Below, piece after piece: positions 7,335 through 16,585 of a stretch of DNA of 56,927 nucleotides. The stretch's first letter is position 1; every line of letters starts with the position of its first letter. The translations under genes were made by a program, and so were the position numbers. The notes under the pieces were generated by a model, which saw nothing but the letters and a program-made list of their open reading frames with translations, searched no databases and was not told where the DNA came from. Origin of the DNA: Flavobacteriales bacterium (GTDB lineage: Bacteria; Bacteroidota; Bacteroidia; Flavobacteriales; Flavobacteriaceae); contig JADHRQ010000007.1 in assembly GCA_016777325.1 (NCBI GenBank), forward strand, positions 1 through 56,927, in the 5' to 3' direction.

Positions 7335-8825
7335 ATGTACGATATTAAAATGCTTAAGGCTAAAAAAATAGCTGAGCTTATTGAAATTGCAGAACAAATT
7401 GGAATTAAAAATCTAAAAGGTCAAAAAAAACAAGATATAATTGACACTATAGTTGGAAAGTCAGTCTCAAAAAAACCAACAGAAGTCAAATCAGAATCTG
7501 ATAAAAAACCAATTCATGCTAAATCAGAACCAGACAATAAACCAATTCATGCTAAATCAGAACTAGACAAATCCAATAAACCTAATAGAAACGACAGAAA
7601 TCTAAGGAATAGTGGAAATAAAAATCATCACAATAAAAATTTCTCTAATAGAAAAGATGATAATTTTAATATAGACAATAGAAGGAAGTATAAAGAACCT
7701 GACTTTGAATTTGATGGAATTATTGAATCTGAAGGTGTTCTTGATATAATGCAAGATGGTTATGGATTTCTAAGATCTTCAGACTACCATTATCTTTCTT
7801 CCCCTGATGATGTATATGTATCTTTGTCTCAAATTAAACTTTTTGGATTAAAAACAGGTGATACGGTTCACGGAACAGTTAGACCTCCAAAAGATGGAGA
7901 AAAATATTTCCCTTTAATCAAAGTAAATAAAATAAACGGCTTAGACCCTGAAATTGTAAGAGATAGAGTCTCTTTTGAACACTTGACTCCACTTTTTCCT
8001 GAAGAAAAATTTAATTTAGCATCAAAAGAAAGTACTATTTCAACTAGAATAATTGATCTTTTTTCTCCCATAGGTAAAGGTCAAAGAGGTATGATCGTAT
8101 CTCAACCAAAAACTGGAAAAACCATGCTACTTAAAGATGTTGCAAATGCAATTGCAGCAAATCATCCTGAAGTTTTTCAAATAATTTTATTAATTGATGA
8201 AAGACCTGAAGAAGTTACTGATATGCAAAGAAATGTAAGAGGAGAGGTTGTAGCATCTACTTTTGATGAACCAGCTGATAGACATGTAAAAGTTGCAAAT
8301 ATCGTTTTAGAAAAAGCTAAAAGATTAGTAGAATGTGGTCATGATGTAGTTATTCTTCTTGATTCAATTACAAGATTAGCTAGAGCATACAATACAGTTC
8401 AACCTGCTTCTGGAAAAATATTAAGTGGTGGTGTGGATGCTAATGCTCTTCACAAACCTAAACGATTCTTTGGAGCTGCTAGGAATATTGAAAATGGTGG
8501 TTCACTTTCAATTATTTCAACTGCTCTAACTGATACTGGATCAAAAATGGATGAAGTTATTTTTGAAGAATTTAAAGGTACTGGTAATATGGAGCTTCAA
8601 TTAGATAGAAGAATTTCAAATAGAAGAATTTTCCCTGCAATTGATCTTGTCTCTTCAAGTACAAGAAGAGATGATTTACTTTTAGATGAGAATACTATTC
8701 AAAGAATGTGGATAATGAGAAAGTATTTAGCAGATATGAATCCAGTCGAGGCAATGGAATTTATCAACGATAGGTTTAGAAAAACTAAAACTAATGAAGA
8801 GTTCTTGATATCAATGAACACTTAA
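7335..8825 (+). CDS. rho: Transcription termination factor Rho with repeat-containing linker
   Basis: Rho is the hexameric RNA helicase that ends transcription. The order is a Rho_N helical domain (residues 1-43), a charged Asn/Lys/Ser-rich linker (about 44-120), a cold-shock RNA-binding domain (about 125-200) and the RecA-like ATPase. The ATPase shows Walker [20 protein letters not shown] and [15 protein letters not shown]. The 496 residues exceed the 419 of E. coli Rho because of the linker, which carries three 11-residue repeats. Linker insertions are common in Bacteroidota Rho. The stop codon abuts the stop of convergent rpsT. Confidence 0.97.
   Translation: MYDIKMLKAKKIAELIEIAEQIGIKNLKGQKKQDIIDTIVGKSVSKKPTEVKSESDKKPIHAKSEPDNKPIHAKSELDKSNKPNRNDRNLRNSGNKNHHNKNFSNRKDDNFNIDNRRKYKEPDFEFDGIIESEGVLDIMQDGYGFLRSSDYHYLSSPDDVYVSLSQIKLFGLKTGDTVHGTVRPPKDGEKYFPLIKVNKINGLDPEIVRDRVSFEHLTPLFPEEKFNLASKESTISTRIIDLFSPIGKGQRGMIVSQPKTGKTMLLKDVANAIAANHPEVFQIILLIDERPEEVTDMQRNVRGEVVASTFDEPADRHVKVANIVLEKAKRLVECGHDVVILLDSITRLARAYNTVQPASGKILSGGVDANALHKPKRFFGAARNIENGGSLSIISTALTDTGSKMDEVIFEEFKGTGNMELQLDRRISNRRIFPAIDLVSSSTRRDDLLLDENTIQRMWIMRKYLADMNPVEAMEFINDRFRKTKTNEEFLISMNT
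7470..7568 (+). repeat. Three in-frame 33-base tandem repeats inside rho
   Basis: Three 11-codon units encode [22 protein letters not shown] and [11 protein letters not shown]. Units two and three share a 25-base identical core (7506-7530 and 7539-7563), so the last duplication is recent. They lie in the disordered linker, where copy-number change would keep the frame. Confidence 0.85.
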
Positions 8826-9068
8826 TTATTTTAATTTACTAAGTTTTGACTTTAGATTTGATGCTTTATTTTTATGAATAACGTTTTTCTTAGCTAACTT
8901 ATCAATCAATGAAACTACTCCAGGAAAAAGCTTAGTAGCTTCTTTCTTAGTTTTAGCTTCTTTTAATTTCTTAATAGCATTCCTAGTAGTCTTGTGCTTA
9001 AGCTTATTCAAAGACTTCTTAGTTTCGTTAGAACGAATTCTTTTTAAAGCAGATTTATGATTTGCCAT
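8826..9068 (-). CDS. rpsT: 30S ribosomal protein S20
   Basis: This 80-residue, very basic helical protein begins MANHKSALKRIRSNETKK, the classic S20 start, and ends in the helical lysine-rich tail. It binds 16S rRNA in the small subunit. Its ATG lies 13 bases after tRNA-Glu on the same strand with no visible promoter between, so it is probably made from a tRNA-mRNA co-transcript. It abuts convergent rho with no spacer. Confidence 0.97.
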   Translation of the reverse strand: MANHKSALKRIRSNETKKSLNKLKHKTTRNAIKKLKEAKTKKEATKLFPGVVSLIDKLAKKNVIHKNKASNLKSKLSKLK

Positions 9069-9081
9069 AATTTTTATTTAG

Positions 9082-9153
9082 TAGCCCGTAGGGGAATCGA
9101 ACCCCTCTTTCCAGGATGAAAACCTGAGGTCCTAACCGATAGACGAACGGGCC
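9082..9153 (-). tRNA. tRNA-Glu (anticodon TTC)
   Basis: On the minus strand the sequence folds as a complete cloverleaf with acceptor GGCCCGT, a TTTTCAT anticodon loop (TTC, Glu) and T loop TTCGATT. No 3' CCA is encoded. A -7 box lies just upstream and rpsT just downstream. Confidence 0.96.
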
Positions 9154-9162
9154 ATCAGGGTG

Positions 9163-9170
9163 CAAATTTA
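9163..9170 (-). promoter_or_regulatory. -7 promoter box (TAAATTTG) for tRNA-Glu and rpsT
   Basis: This exact TAnnTTTG match sits nine bases upstream of the tRNA, in the short gap after proS. It shows that the tRNA does not depend on proS read-through. Confidence 0.58.
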
Positions 9171-9187
9171 ATTTAAATTTTAATATT

Positions 9188-10666
9188 TTAATAAGATTTT
9201 GAAAATATTACTTTATAACGTGCAGGTTTACCAGAATAAACACATTTAACACCCTCAGGATCAACACCTTCAGGGATACATCTAATTGTAGCTTTTGTTT
9301 CAATTTTAATAGCTTCTTCAGTCTCTTTTGATCCATCCCACCCCGCTATTACAAAACCTCTTTGATTTGATATCAAATCTTTGAACTCATCATATGAATT
9401 TACTTCATGAGTATTTTTCTTTAATCTCTTTTTTGATTCTGAGATCATTTCTGATTGAACTGAACTTACTGAAGAACTTACAAGCTCTAAAATATTTTCA
9501 TAGGCTGTAGGTTCTTTTTTAAGATTATGCCTGTAAAAGACTTCAAATTGATTATTCTCAATTTCTTTTTCTCCTATAACTACTCGCATAGGAATTCCTT
9601 TAACTTCAGAATCATTGAGTTTAAAACCAAGACTCATGTTTTCTCTATCATCTATTTTAACTCTAATTCCATTACTTTTTAATGAATTAAATAGTTCATC
9701 TGTTTTTTCTTGTATTCTTGTAGAATCATCTTTAGACTTAATCAAAGGAATAATAATGATCTGAATAGGAGCTAATAAAGGAGGAAGAACTAATCCTATA
9801 TCATCACTATGTGACATTATTAAAGCACCCATAAGTCTAGTTGAAACTCCCCATGAAGTTGCCCATACATATTCTAATTTACCTGATTTATCTGCATACT
9901 TAACATCGAATGCTTTGGCAAAATTTTGACCTAAAAAGTGTGATGTTCCAGCTTGAAGAGCCTTCCCATCTTGCATTAGTGCTTCAATACATAAAGTTTC
10001 TTCAGCGCCCGCAAATCTTTCAGATTCAGATTTATATCCTTTAACTACCGGCATTGCCATAAATTTTTCAGCAAAGTCGGAATATATATCATTAATTAAC
10101 TTAGTCTCATTAATAGCTTCTTCTTTTGTTGCATGAGCAGTATGACCTTCTTGCCAAAGAAATTCAGATGTCCTAAGAAACAGTCTTGTTCTCATTTCCC
10201 ATCTAACAACATTAGCCCATTGATTAATAAGAATGGGTAGGTCTCTGTAAGATTGAATCCAATTCTTATAAGTACTCCATATAATGGCTTCACTTGTTGG
10301 TCTTACAATCAACTCCTCCTCAAGTTTTGAGTCAGGATCAACAATTAATTTCCCTTTTTTTTCAGGATCATTTTTCAATCTGTAATGAGTAACAACTGCA
10401 CACTCTTTTGCAAAGCCTTCTGCATTTTTTTCTTCTGCTTCAAATAAAGATTTGGGAACAAATAAAGGGAAATAAGCATTTTCATGACCTGTCTCCTTGA
10501 ACATCTTGTCTAACTGAGATTTCATTAATTCCCAAATTGAAAAACCATACGGCTTTATAACCATACAACCTCTAACAGCTGAAGACTCAGCTAAGCCGGC
10601 TTCTGAAACAATATCATTGTACCATTTTGAGTAATCTTCGTTTCTAGGAGTAATTTTTTTTCCCAT
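9188..10666 (-). CDS. proS: Prolyl-tRNA synthetase (short, archaeal/eukaryal-like type)
   Basis: This 492-residue class II synthetase charges tRNA-Pro. It is the short form lacking the bacterial insertion-editing domain: residues 1-280 hold the catalytic core with [32 protein letters not shown] and the [13 protein letters not shown] block. An anticodon-binding domain follows ([10 protein letters not shown] onward). The C-terminal extension ends [11 protein letters not shown], and [13 protein letters not shown] is what remains of the zinc-binding tail. This form is usual in Bacteroidota. It diverges from the lipoprotein gene at 10776. Confidence 0.96.
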   Translation of the reverse strand: MGKKITPRNEDYSKWYNDIVSEAGLAESSAVRGCMVIKPYGFSIWELMKSQLDKMFKETGHENAYFPLFVPKSLFEAEEKNAEGFAKECAVVTHYRLKNDPEKKGKLIVDPDSKLEEELIVRPTSEAIIWSTYKNWIQSYRDLPILINQWANVVRWEMRTRLFLRTSEFLWQEGHTAHATKEEAINETKLINDIYSDFAEKFMAMPVVKGYKSESERFAGAEETLCIEALMQDGKALQAGTSHFLGQNFAKAFDVKYADKSGKLEYVWATSWGVSTRLMGALIMSHSDDIGLVLPPLLAPIQIIIIPLIKSKDDSTRIQEKTDELFNSLKSNGIRVKIDDRENMSLGFKLNDSEVKGIPMRVVIGEKEIENNQFEVFYRHNLKKEPTAYENILELVSSSVSSVQSEMISESKKRLKKNTHEVNSYDEFKDLISNQRGFVIAGWDGSKETEEAIKIETKATIRCIPEGVDPEGVKCVYSGKPARYKVIFSKSY

Positions 10667-10775
10667 TTAATAAATCTTATTTTGAATTATTATAAATAAT
10701 GGCATAATTATTGCACATAAATATGTGTAGTAAAAGTAATATTTTATAATTAACTTTTATTATCTAAATTTAAAG

Positions 10776-11837
10776 ATGAGAAGTATACATAGTTTTTTAT
10801 CAATTCTATTAGTTACAATTTTTGTTCAGAGTTGTACTACATATCAATTATCATCTTATTATGATAATTCTGATGGAATTTATGCATCTAATTTAGATTC
10901 TTCAAGTTATCAAAAAATTTTTGATGATATTGTATTTAATATTCCCGAAGAAAATTTAGCAAATTCTAGTCCAAACCTTCCTTGGGGAGATAATCCCAAT
11001 TCTACCGAGGTGGTTTTTAATTTATTTCCAAGCTATAACATCAATACATTTTATCAAAACTATTACAGTCCATTCAATAGTTTTAGGTTAAATCCTTATT
11101 TCAATAACTATTACATGCATGGATTCAATAACAGATATTATTCACCCTTTGGATACTTCTTTAATCCATATAATTCTATAGAAAACCAATACTGGTATTA
11201 TTTTAGATTCTCAAGATATTACCCATATTATAATTACAGAGGGCTAGAAAATTTTGAATCAGATTATTATTTAGAGAGAAATTCAATCACTTCATATTCA
11301 AAAGTAAATTCAAGAAGAGGAGAAAAAAAGTATTCGGTTAATGAAAATGATAGAAATAAATCTTCAAGAATCTCAAACATCTCCAGTAGAGGTTCAAAAA
11401 TAATTCTATCCAATTCTAATTTTGAAAAAATTGAGAATGATAGAGTTATCAATAATCCAAAAATTAATGAAATTAGAACTTATCAATCTGACAGAACATT
11501 CACAAGAAATAGTAATATAAGTAGAGAATCAGGGAGAGTTTCAAATATGGTTCCAAATTTAAATTCAATAAAAAAGGAGCAAATTAAAAACACATACATA
11601 GAAGCAAGATCAATTAAAATTCCTATAAGATCAGTTGATTATAATAGTCCAGCCTCTATAAATTATAATAGAAATTATAGTTCTAATTCAAATAATCAAA
11701 GATCAAATATTTCAAATAACAGAAGTAATGTAAGATCTTCAGGATCCTCAATTTCTAGATCGAGTTCTGGAGGAACTTCAAGAAGTAGCAGTAGTTCAAG
11801 AGGAACTAGCTCAAGGGGCTCAGGAAAGATTAATTAA
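10776..11837 (+). CDS. Tyr/Asn-rich lipoprotein of unknown function with Ser/Arg-rich tail
   Basis: I do not recognise a domain. Residues 1-20 form a lipoprotein signal with lipobox VQSC, so the protein is probably anchored to a membrane. The middle (about 85-155) is very rich in Tyr, Asn, Phe and Pro, with runs like YYPYYNY. Residues 290-353 are almost entirely Ser, Arg, Asn and Gly (RSSSGGTSRSSSSSRG). Such composition suggests a disordered, possibly cell-surface chain. The stop codon abuts the ATG of the outer-membrane protein gene at 11838, so the two are co-transcribed and probably act together in the outer membrane. Confidence 0.75.
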   Translation: MRSIHSFLSILLVTIFVQSCTTYQLSSYYDNSDGIYASNLDSSSYQKIFDDIVFNIPEENLANSSPNLPWGDNPNSTEVVFNLFPSYNINTFYQNYYSPFNSFRLNPYFNNYYMHGFNNRYYSPFGYFFNPYNSIENQYWYYFRFSRYYPYYNYRGLENFESDYYLERNSITSYSKVNSRRGEKKYSVNENDRNKSSRISNISSRGSKIILSNSNFEKIENDRVINNPKINEIRTYQSDRTFTRNSNISRESGRVSNMVPNLNSIKKEQIKNTYIEARSIKIPIRSVDYNSPASINYNRNYSSNSNNQRSNISNNRSNVRSSGSSISRSSSGGTSRSSSSSRGTSSRGSGKIN

Positions 11838-13331
11838 ATGAATAAAAAAATCTTTCTAATATTTATTCTTTTACATTCTTACCAATTTTTATTAGGTCAA
11901 AGTATTGATGATGCATTTAGATTAAACTCTTTTTTTCATAATGGAAGTGCAAGGTTTAATTCTATGGGAGGAGCTTTTGGTTCTTTAGGTGGTGATCTAT
12001 CTGCTATTTCAATTAATCCCTCTGGATCATCAGTGTTTCTAGATTCTGAAATTGGATTCAATATTGATTTCTCAAATATGTCAGTAACTAATGAATTTAA
12101 TAATAACATATCAGAATCAAAATCAGATTTCTTTTCTGTAAATAATGTTGGTGCAGTTTTAGTATTCGGAAATAATAAATCTAAAATATCTCTAGGATAT
12201 AATATGCACAGCTTAAACAACTATGATAATAATTTTTCTTTTAATTCAAATACGAATTTGGGTCTTGATAATTATTTTCTTTTTTATGCTCAAGGAATTC
12301 CATATGAAGATCTTATAGTTTATGATAATGAGACAATAAAGAGTGTTTATGAATTTCTTGGAGAAGAATATGGATTTTCTGATCAACAAGCATTTTTAGG
12401 GTTTCAAAGTTTTATTATAAATCCCAGTGAAGAAGGTGATTACAACTCTAATGCATTGTATTCAACAATTAATCAAAACATTAACATACAAAGGAAGGGG
12501 TCACATTATATGCATACATTTAATATCAGCAGTTCAATCAAGGATAATTTTTTAGTTGGACTAAATATAAATATTCACGAACTTTTCTTTAATGAGTTGA
12601 AAAGTGTTAATGATAATAATTTTGATTATCAATCTATTATAACAAATATATCATTTGACGATGATCTTTATACAAGAGGACTAGGAACTTCAATTCAGCT
12701 GGGCTCTATATTAATATTAGACAGATTAAGGCTTGGATATTCATATCAAAGTCCTACTTGGTTTAGTTTAGAGGATGAAAATATACAAAGAGTAAGAACA
12801 GAAACTTTTGAAAATGACAAAATAGTTCAGTATGATGTAAACCCAAATACAATTATTTACTTCGAAGAATATAATTTTAAAATTCCTTCAAAATCAACTT
12901 TTTCAATAGCATATATATTTGGTCAAAAAGGACTTATAAGCTTAGATTATGAGCTTTCAAATCCTGCAAATTCTAATTTTGAAGATAATAACGGAGATGA
13001 TCAATATTTAGAATCTTTGAATAATTTAATTAAGCAAAAATTTTCATCATCTACAAATTCACTTAGAATAGGTGGAGAATATAGAATAAAGAATTATAGT
13101 TTTAGGTTTGGAGCCTTTGCTTATGATAGTGTATTAAATGAAAGAGACAATTTAATTAGTGGGATTTCTTTTGGCTTAGGATACAACTTTGGTAATTTTC
13201 ACATTGACTTCGGCTATACTAAAATTGAAAATAAATATTCAAATAACTTATTTAGCAATGGCCTAAATTCAAATTATTCAATTGAAAATTTAACAAATAA
13301 GATATATAGTTCAATAAGTATAAAACTTTAG
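11838..13331 (+). CDS. FadL/OMPP1-like outer-membrane transport protein
   Basis: The 497-residue protein starts with a signal peptide (residues 1-20, ending LLGQ). The mature start, SIDDAFRLN...GSARFNSMGGAFGSLGGDLSAISINPSG, matches the N-terminal plug region of FadL/TodX-type barrels. The rest alternates short amphipathic beta strands ending in aromatic residues and finishes IYSSISIKL, a barrel-like C-terminus. The family moves hydrophobic molecules across the outer membrane; the substrate is unknown. It pairs with the preceding lipoprotein, and proS next to such a gene is a familiar flavobacterial arrangement. Confidence 0.8.
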   Translation: MNKKIFLIFILLHSYQFLLGQSIDDAFRLNSFFHNGSARFNSMGGAFGSLGGDLSAISINPSGSSVFLDSEIGFNIDFSNMSVTNEFNNNISESKSDFFSVNNVGAVLVFGNNKSKISLGYNMHSLNNYDNNFSFNSNTNLGLDNYFLFYAQGIPYEDLIVYDNETIKSVYEFLGEEYGFSDQQAFLGFQSFIINPSEEGDYNSNALYSTINQNINIQRKGSHYMHTFNISSSIKDNFLVGLNINIHELFFNELKSVNDNNFDYQSIITNISFDDDLYTRGLGTSIQLGSILILDRLRLGYSYQSPTWFSLEDENIQRVRTETFENDKIVQYDVNPNTIIYFEEYNFKIPSKSTFSIAYIFGQKGLISLDYELSNPANSNFEDNNGDDQYLESLNNLIKQKFSSSTNSLRIGGEYRIKNYSFRFGAFAYDSVLNERDNLISGISFGLGYNFGNFHIDFGYTKIENKYSNNLFSNGLNSNYSIENLTNKIYSSISIKL

Positions 13332-13356
13332 TATTCATTAATTTATTGATAATAAC

Positions 13357-13364
13357 TATCTTTG
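13357..13364 (+). promoter_or_regulatory. -7 promoter box (TATCTTTG) for folE-cysS-yidD-lgt
   Basis: This is an exact TAnnTTTG match 19 bases before the folE ATG, in a 52-base gap. No convincing -33 element is seen. Confidence 0.55.
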
Positions 13365-13383
13365 TTTAACTCAAATATTATTT

Positions 13384-14064
13384 ATGAAATTTCAAGATTT
13401 ACTTAAAGATGAAATTGACTCTCTTGCAGATGACCACCTTGGCTCAAGCATCGACAACCCTATAAAAAAAGATGCTTTTAAAGTTTCTAATACTGAAAAA
13501 ATTAAATTAATCCAGGAAAAAGTATATGAAATTCTTGATATTCTAGGAATGGATCTAAAAGATGATAGTCTAAAGGGAACACCTAAAAGAGTTGCAAAAA
13601 TGTTTGTTAATGAAATCTTTGGAGGTTTAAATCCAGAAAACAAGCCTATTGCTTCTACTTTTGATAATAAGTTCAAGTACGGTGAAATGCTAGTTGAAAA
13701 AAACATTACACTTTACTCAACTTGTGAACATCATCTTCTCCCAATTATTGGTCTTGCTCATGTAGCATACATATCAAGCGGAACAGTTGTAGGACTTTCA
13801 AAAATGAATAGAATAGTTAAATACTATGCTGATAGACCTCAAGTTCAAGAAAGACTTAATATTCAAATTGTAAAAGAATTAAAAGACGTTCTTAATACTG
13901 AAGATGTAGCTTGTGTTATTGATGCAAAACATTTATGTGTAAACTCCAGAGGAATTAGAGATAATAATTCAAGTACTGTAACTGCTGAGTTTGGTGGTAA
14001 ATTCAAAGAAGCTAAATACAGAAGGGAATTCTTAGACTATATAAAACTAGAAACAGATATTTAA
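13384..14064 (+). CDS. folE: GTP cyclohydrolase I
   Basis: FolE converts GTP to dihydroneopterin triphosphate, the first step of folate or queuosine-type pterin synthesis. The zinc ligands are visible in STCEHHLLP and DAKHLCVNSRG, with the conserved VGLSKMNRIV, YADRPQVQERL and SSTVTAEFGG. At 226 residues it has the usual length, with a variable N-terminal 40 residues. The stop and the next start overlap as TAATG at 14062-14066, coupling it to cysS. Confidence 0.96.
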   Translation: MKFQDLLKDEIDSLADDHLGSSIDNPIKKDAFKVSNTEKIKLIQEKVYEILDILGMDLKDDSLKGTPKRVAKMFVNEIFGGLNPENKPIASTFDNKFKYGEMLVEKNITLYSTCEHHLLPIIGLAHVAYISSGTVVGLSKMNRIVKYYADRPQVQERLNIQIVKELKDVLNTEDVACVIDAKHLCVNSRGIRDNNSSTVTAEFGGKFKEAKYRREFLDYIKLETDI

Positions 14065-15497
14065 TGATCTCAAATGACTTACATATATACAATTCTTTAA
14101 GTAATTCTAAAGAAAAGTTTAAGTCTATTGAAAAAGATTCTGTTGGAATGTATGTATGTGGGCCAACTGTTTACAGCGATGTTCACCTGGGAAATTGCAG
14201 GACATTTATTTCTTTTGATGTTATTTATAGATATTTAATACACCTTGGATATAAAGTCAGGTATGTAAGAAATATAACTGATGTTGGTCATTTAGAAGAT
14301 GATGGTGAAGACAGAATTTCAAAGAAAGCTAAACTTGAAAAACTAGAACCAATGGAAGTTGCTCAAAAGTATACAAATGATTTTAGAGAAACTTTAAAAA
14401 AATTTAATTCATTAGACCCCAGTATTGAGCCTTTAGCATCAGGTCATATTGTTGAACAAATATCTATTATCAATAATTTAATAAAAAAAAATCTTGCCTA
14501 CGAATCAAATGGTTCAGTATATTTTGACATAGAGGAATATGATAAGAAAAATAATTATGGTCTATTATCAGGTAGAGATCTTGAAAATCTCAAGTCAAAT
14601 TCGAGATCACTAGACAATCAAGAAGACAAAAAAAATGAATTTGATTTTGCACTTTGGAAAAAGGCAGACAAAAAACACTTAATGAAATGGGAATCTCCAT
14701 GGAGTATTGGATTTCCAGGATGGCATCTTGAGTGTACTGCTATGAGCACAAAGTATTTAGGTAATCATTTTGATATTCATGGAGGTGGTATGGATTTAAA
14801 ATTTCCTCATCATGATTGTGAAATTGCTCAAAGTAATGGTTATACTGGACATGATCCAGCAAAATATTGGATACATGCTAATATGCTGACATTGAATAAT
14901 AAAAAAATGTCTAAATCTACGGGTAACAATATCCTTCCAAGTGATTTATTCACGGGTGATAATAATATTTTTTCAAAAGCATTTGACTCTAATGTTATAA
15001 GATTCTTTTTTCTACAAGCACATTATAGAAATGTTCTTGATATTAGTGACTCTGCTCTTTTAGCATCTGAAAAAGGATATTTAAGGCTTATTGAATTTAT
15101 AAATAGAGTTAGGACTCTTGATGTATCAAATAGCTCTAATGATAAACTATTTAACAAACTAAAAGATTGGGAAGTTAGATGTATAGATTGTCTTAATGAT
15201 GACTTTAATACACCAATGCTTATTGCTGAGTTATTTAATTCATTTAAAATATTTAATGACTATGAAGATAAAATAGGTGATCGTGAAAAAAAATATTTCC
15301 TAAACTTAATTGATCAATTTTTAAATAAAATACTAGGTATTGACTATGGTGAGTCAAACCAAAAAAATAATGATTCAATACTTGAAGTACTTAAGGAAAT
15401 TAGAAATGAAGCTAGATTAGATAAAAACTATGATCTTTCTGATAAAATCAGAGATAAACTTTCTAAAATAGGTATAAACCTAAATGATAAAGATTAG
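14064..15497 (+). CDS. cysS: Cysteinyl-tRNA synthetase
   Basis: This class I synthetase (477 residues) charges tRNA-Cys. The N-terminal CGPTVYSDVHLGNCRTFI contains a zinc-ligand Cys and the HIGH-like HLGN. WHLECTAMS and HHDCEIAQS supply further zinc ligands, and KKMSKSTGN is the KMSKS loop. The length is normal. It overlaps folE by one base and yidD by 14, within a four-gene plus-strand unit. Confidence 0.97.
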   Translation: MISNDLHIYNSLSNSKEKFKSIEKDSVGMYVCGPTVYSDVHLGNCRTFISFDVIYRYLIHLGYKVRYVRNITDVGHLEDDGEDRISKKAKLEKLEPMEVAQKYTNDFRETLKKFNSLDPSIEPLASGHIVEQISIINNLIKKNLAYESNGSVYFDIEEYDKKNNYGLLSGRDLENLKSNSRSLDNQEDKKNEFDFALWKKADKKHLMKWESPWSIGFPGWHLECTAMSTKYLGNHFDIHGGGMDLKFPHHDCEIAQSNGYTGHDPAKYWIHANMLTLNNKKMSKSTGNNILPSDLFTGDNNIFSKAFDSNVIRFFFLQAHYRNVLDISDSALLASEKGYLRLIEFINRVRTLDVSNSSNDKLFNKLKDWEVRCIDCLNDDFNTPMLIAELFNSFKIFNDYEDKIGDREKKYFLNLIDQFLNKILGIDYGESNQKNNDSILEVLKEIRNEARLDKNYDLSDKIRDKLSKIGINLNDKD

Positions 15498-15714
15498 TCA
15501 ACTTCTAGCATTACCTTTTATTCTATTAATAAAAATTTATAGAATTTTCATTTCACCTCTGTTTGGTAAAAATTGTATCTACAGTCCATCATGCTCTGAA
15601 TATGGGATTATATCCCTAAGAAAATATGGAATATTTAAAGGAAGTTTTCTTACTGCCAAAAGAATACTAAGATGTAACTCATTATTTAAAGGGGGATATG
15701 ATCCTGTTCCCTAA
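15484..15714 (+). CDS. yidD: Membrane protein insertion efficiency factor YidD
   Basis: This small 76-residue protein shows the YidD signature: an N-terminal amphipathic helix, IYRIFISPLFG, then CIYSPSCSEYG and a C-terminal RILRCNSLFKGGYDPVP. YidD helps YidC-dependent insertion of membrane proteins at the inner membrane. It overlaps the end of cysS by 14 bases, and lgt follows directly. Confidence 0.95.
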   Translation: MIKISQLLALPFILLIKIYRIFISPLFGKNCIYSPSCSEYGIISLRKYGIFKGSFLTAKRILRCNSLFKGGYDPVP

Positions 15715-15733
15715 ATTATATTTATATTTAATT

Positions 15734-16585
15734 ATGATAATATTTCAAATAAATTGGTCTCCAAGTGAAACACTTTTCGAAATTGGTGGCTTCTCCATAT
15801 ATGTATATAGCTTAATGTTTATTCTAGCTTTTTTAATAGGATATAATATTGTTAAATCATTCTTTGTTAAAGAAAATGTAGATGAAAAATATCTTGATCC
15901 TATGTTAATTTATATGGTAGTCTCCGTATTTCTAGGCGCTAGGTTTGGTGAAGTATTTTTTTATCAATGGGGATATTATCAAAATCACTTAATTGAAATA
16001 TTACTCCCAATCCAAGAATCCCCAAATTCATCTATACTTGGATTAATTGATGGGTATAAATTTACTGGATTCAGAGGTCTAGCAAGTCATGGTGCTGCAA
16101 TAGGTATATTTATAGGACTATTATTATTTAAAAGAAAATATAACTTTAAAAGTCTTCTATGGATTTTTGATAGATTAACAATTCCAATTGCTATTGGAGG
16201 AGCCTTTGTAAGAATAGGTAATTTTTTTAACTCAGAAATTCTAGGAAAATATACGGGGTCTGACTGGGGGATAATATTTGAAAATAGAGGTGAGACACTT
16301 CCAAGACATCCAGCACAACTTTATGAATCCTTTGGCTATTTTATTCTATTTATAATCCTTTATAAATTATATCATACCTCAGTAAGAGAAAAAGAAGGTA
16401 CTTTATTTGGATACTTTTTAATAGGATTATTCTCCATAAGATTTATAGTTGAGTTTATGAAAGAAAGTCAAGGTGGAATTGAAACATTCTTACCAGGCTT
16501 ATCAACTGGTCAATGGCTTAGTATTCCGTTTATAATTATAGGTATTATCTTCTTGTTTATTAAAAAGAAAAAAACAGTTATTTAG
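15734..16585 (+). CDS. lgt: Prolipoprotein diacylglyceryl transferase
   Basis: Lgt moves diacylglycerol from phosphatidylglycerol to the lipobox Cys of prelipoproteins, in the inner membrane. The protein has about seven membrane segments. The substrate-site motifs are FRGLASHGAAIG (essential His) and RIGNFFNSEILG (signature), followed by PRHPAQLYES. I prefer the ATG at 15734 (MIIFQINW, 283 residues) because it matches the usual Lgt start. An ATG at 15698 would add 12 residues and overlap yidD by 17 bases. Its stop overlaps convergent secDF by eight bases. Confidence 0.94.
   Translation: MIIFQINWSPSETLFEIGGFSIYVYSLMFILAFLIGYNIVKSFFVKENVDEKYLDPMLIYMVVSVFLGARFGEVFFYQWGYYQNHLIEILLPIQESPNSSILGLIDGYKFTGFRGLASHGAAIGIFIGLLLFKRKYNFKSLLWIFDRLTIPIAIGGAFVRIGNFFNSEILGKYTGSDWGIIFENRGETLPRHPAQLYESFGYFILFIILYKLYHTSVREKEGTLFGYFLIGLFSIRFIVEFMKESQGGIETFLPGLSTGQWLSIPFIIIGIIFLFIKKKKTVI

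Noticed and set aside
7506-7563. Spaced identical repeats that could suggest a CRISPR-like array
   Set aside because: The copies are in frame within rho, only two are near-identical, and no cas gene is present.
10714-10727. Palindrome CACATA-AA-TATGTG between proS and the lipoprotein gene
   Set aside because: Only 6-base arms in AT-rich DNA, and no second copy to suggest an operator; chance is likely.
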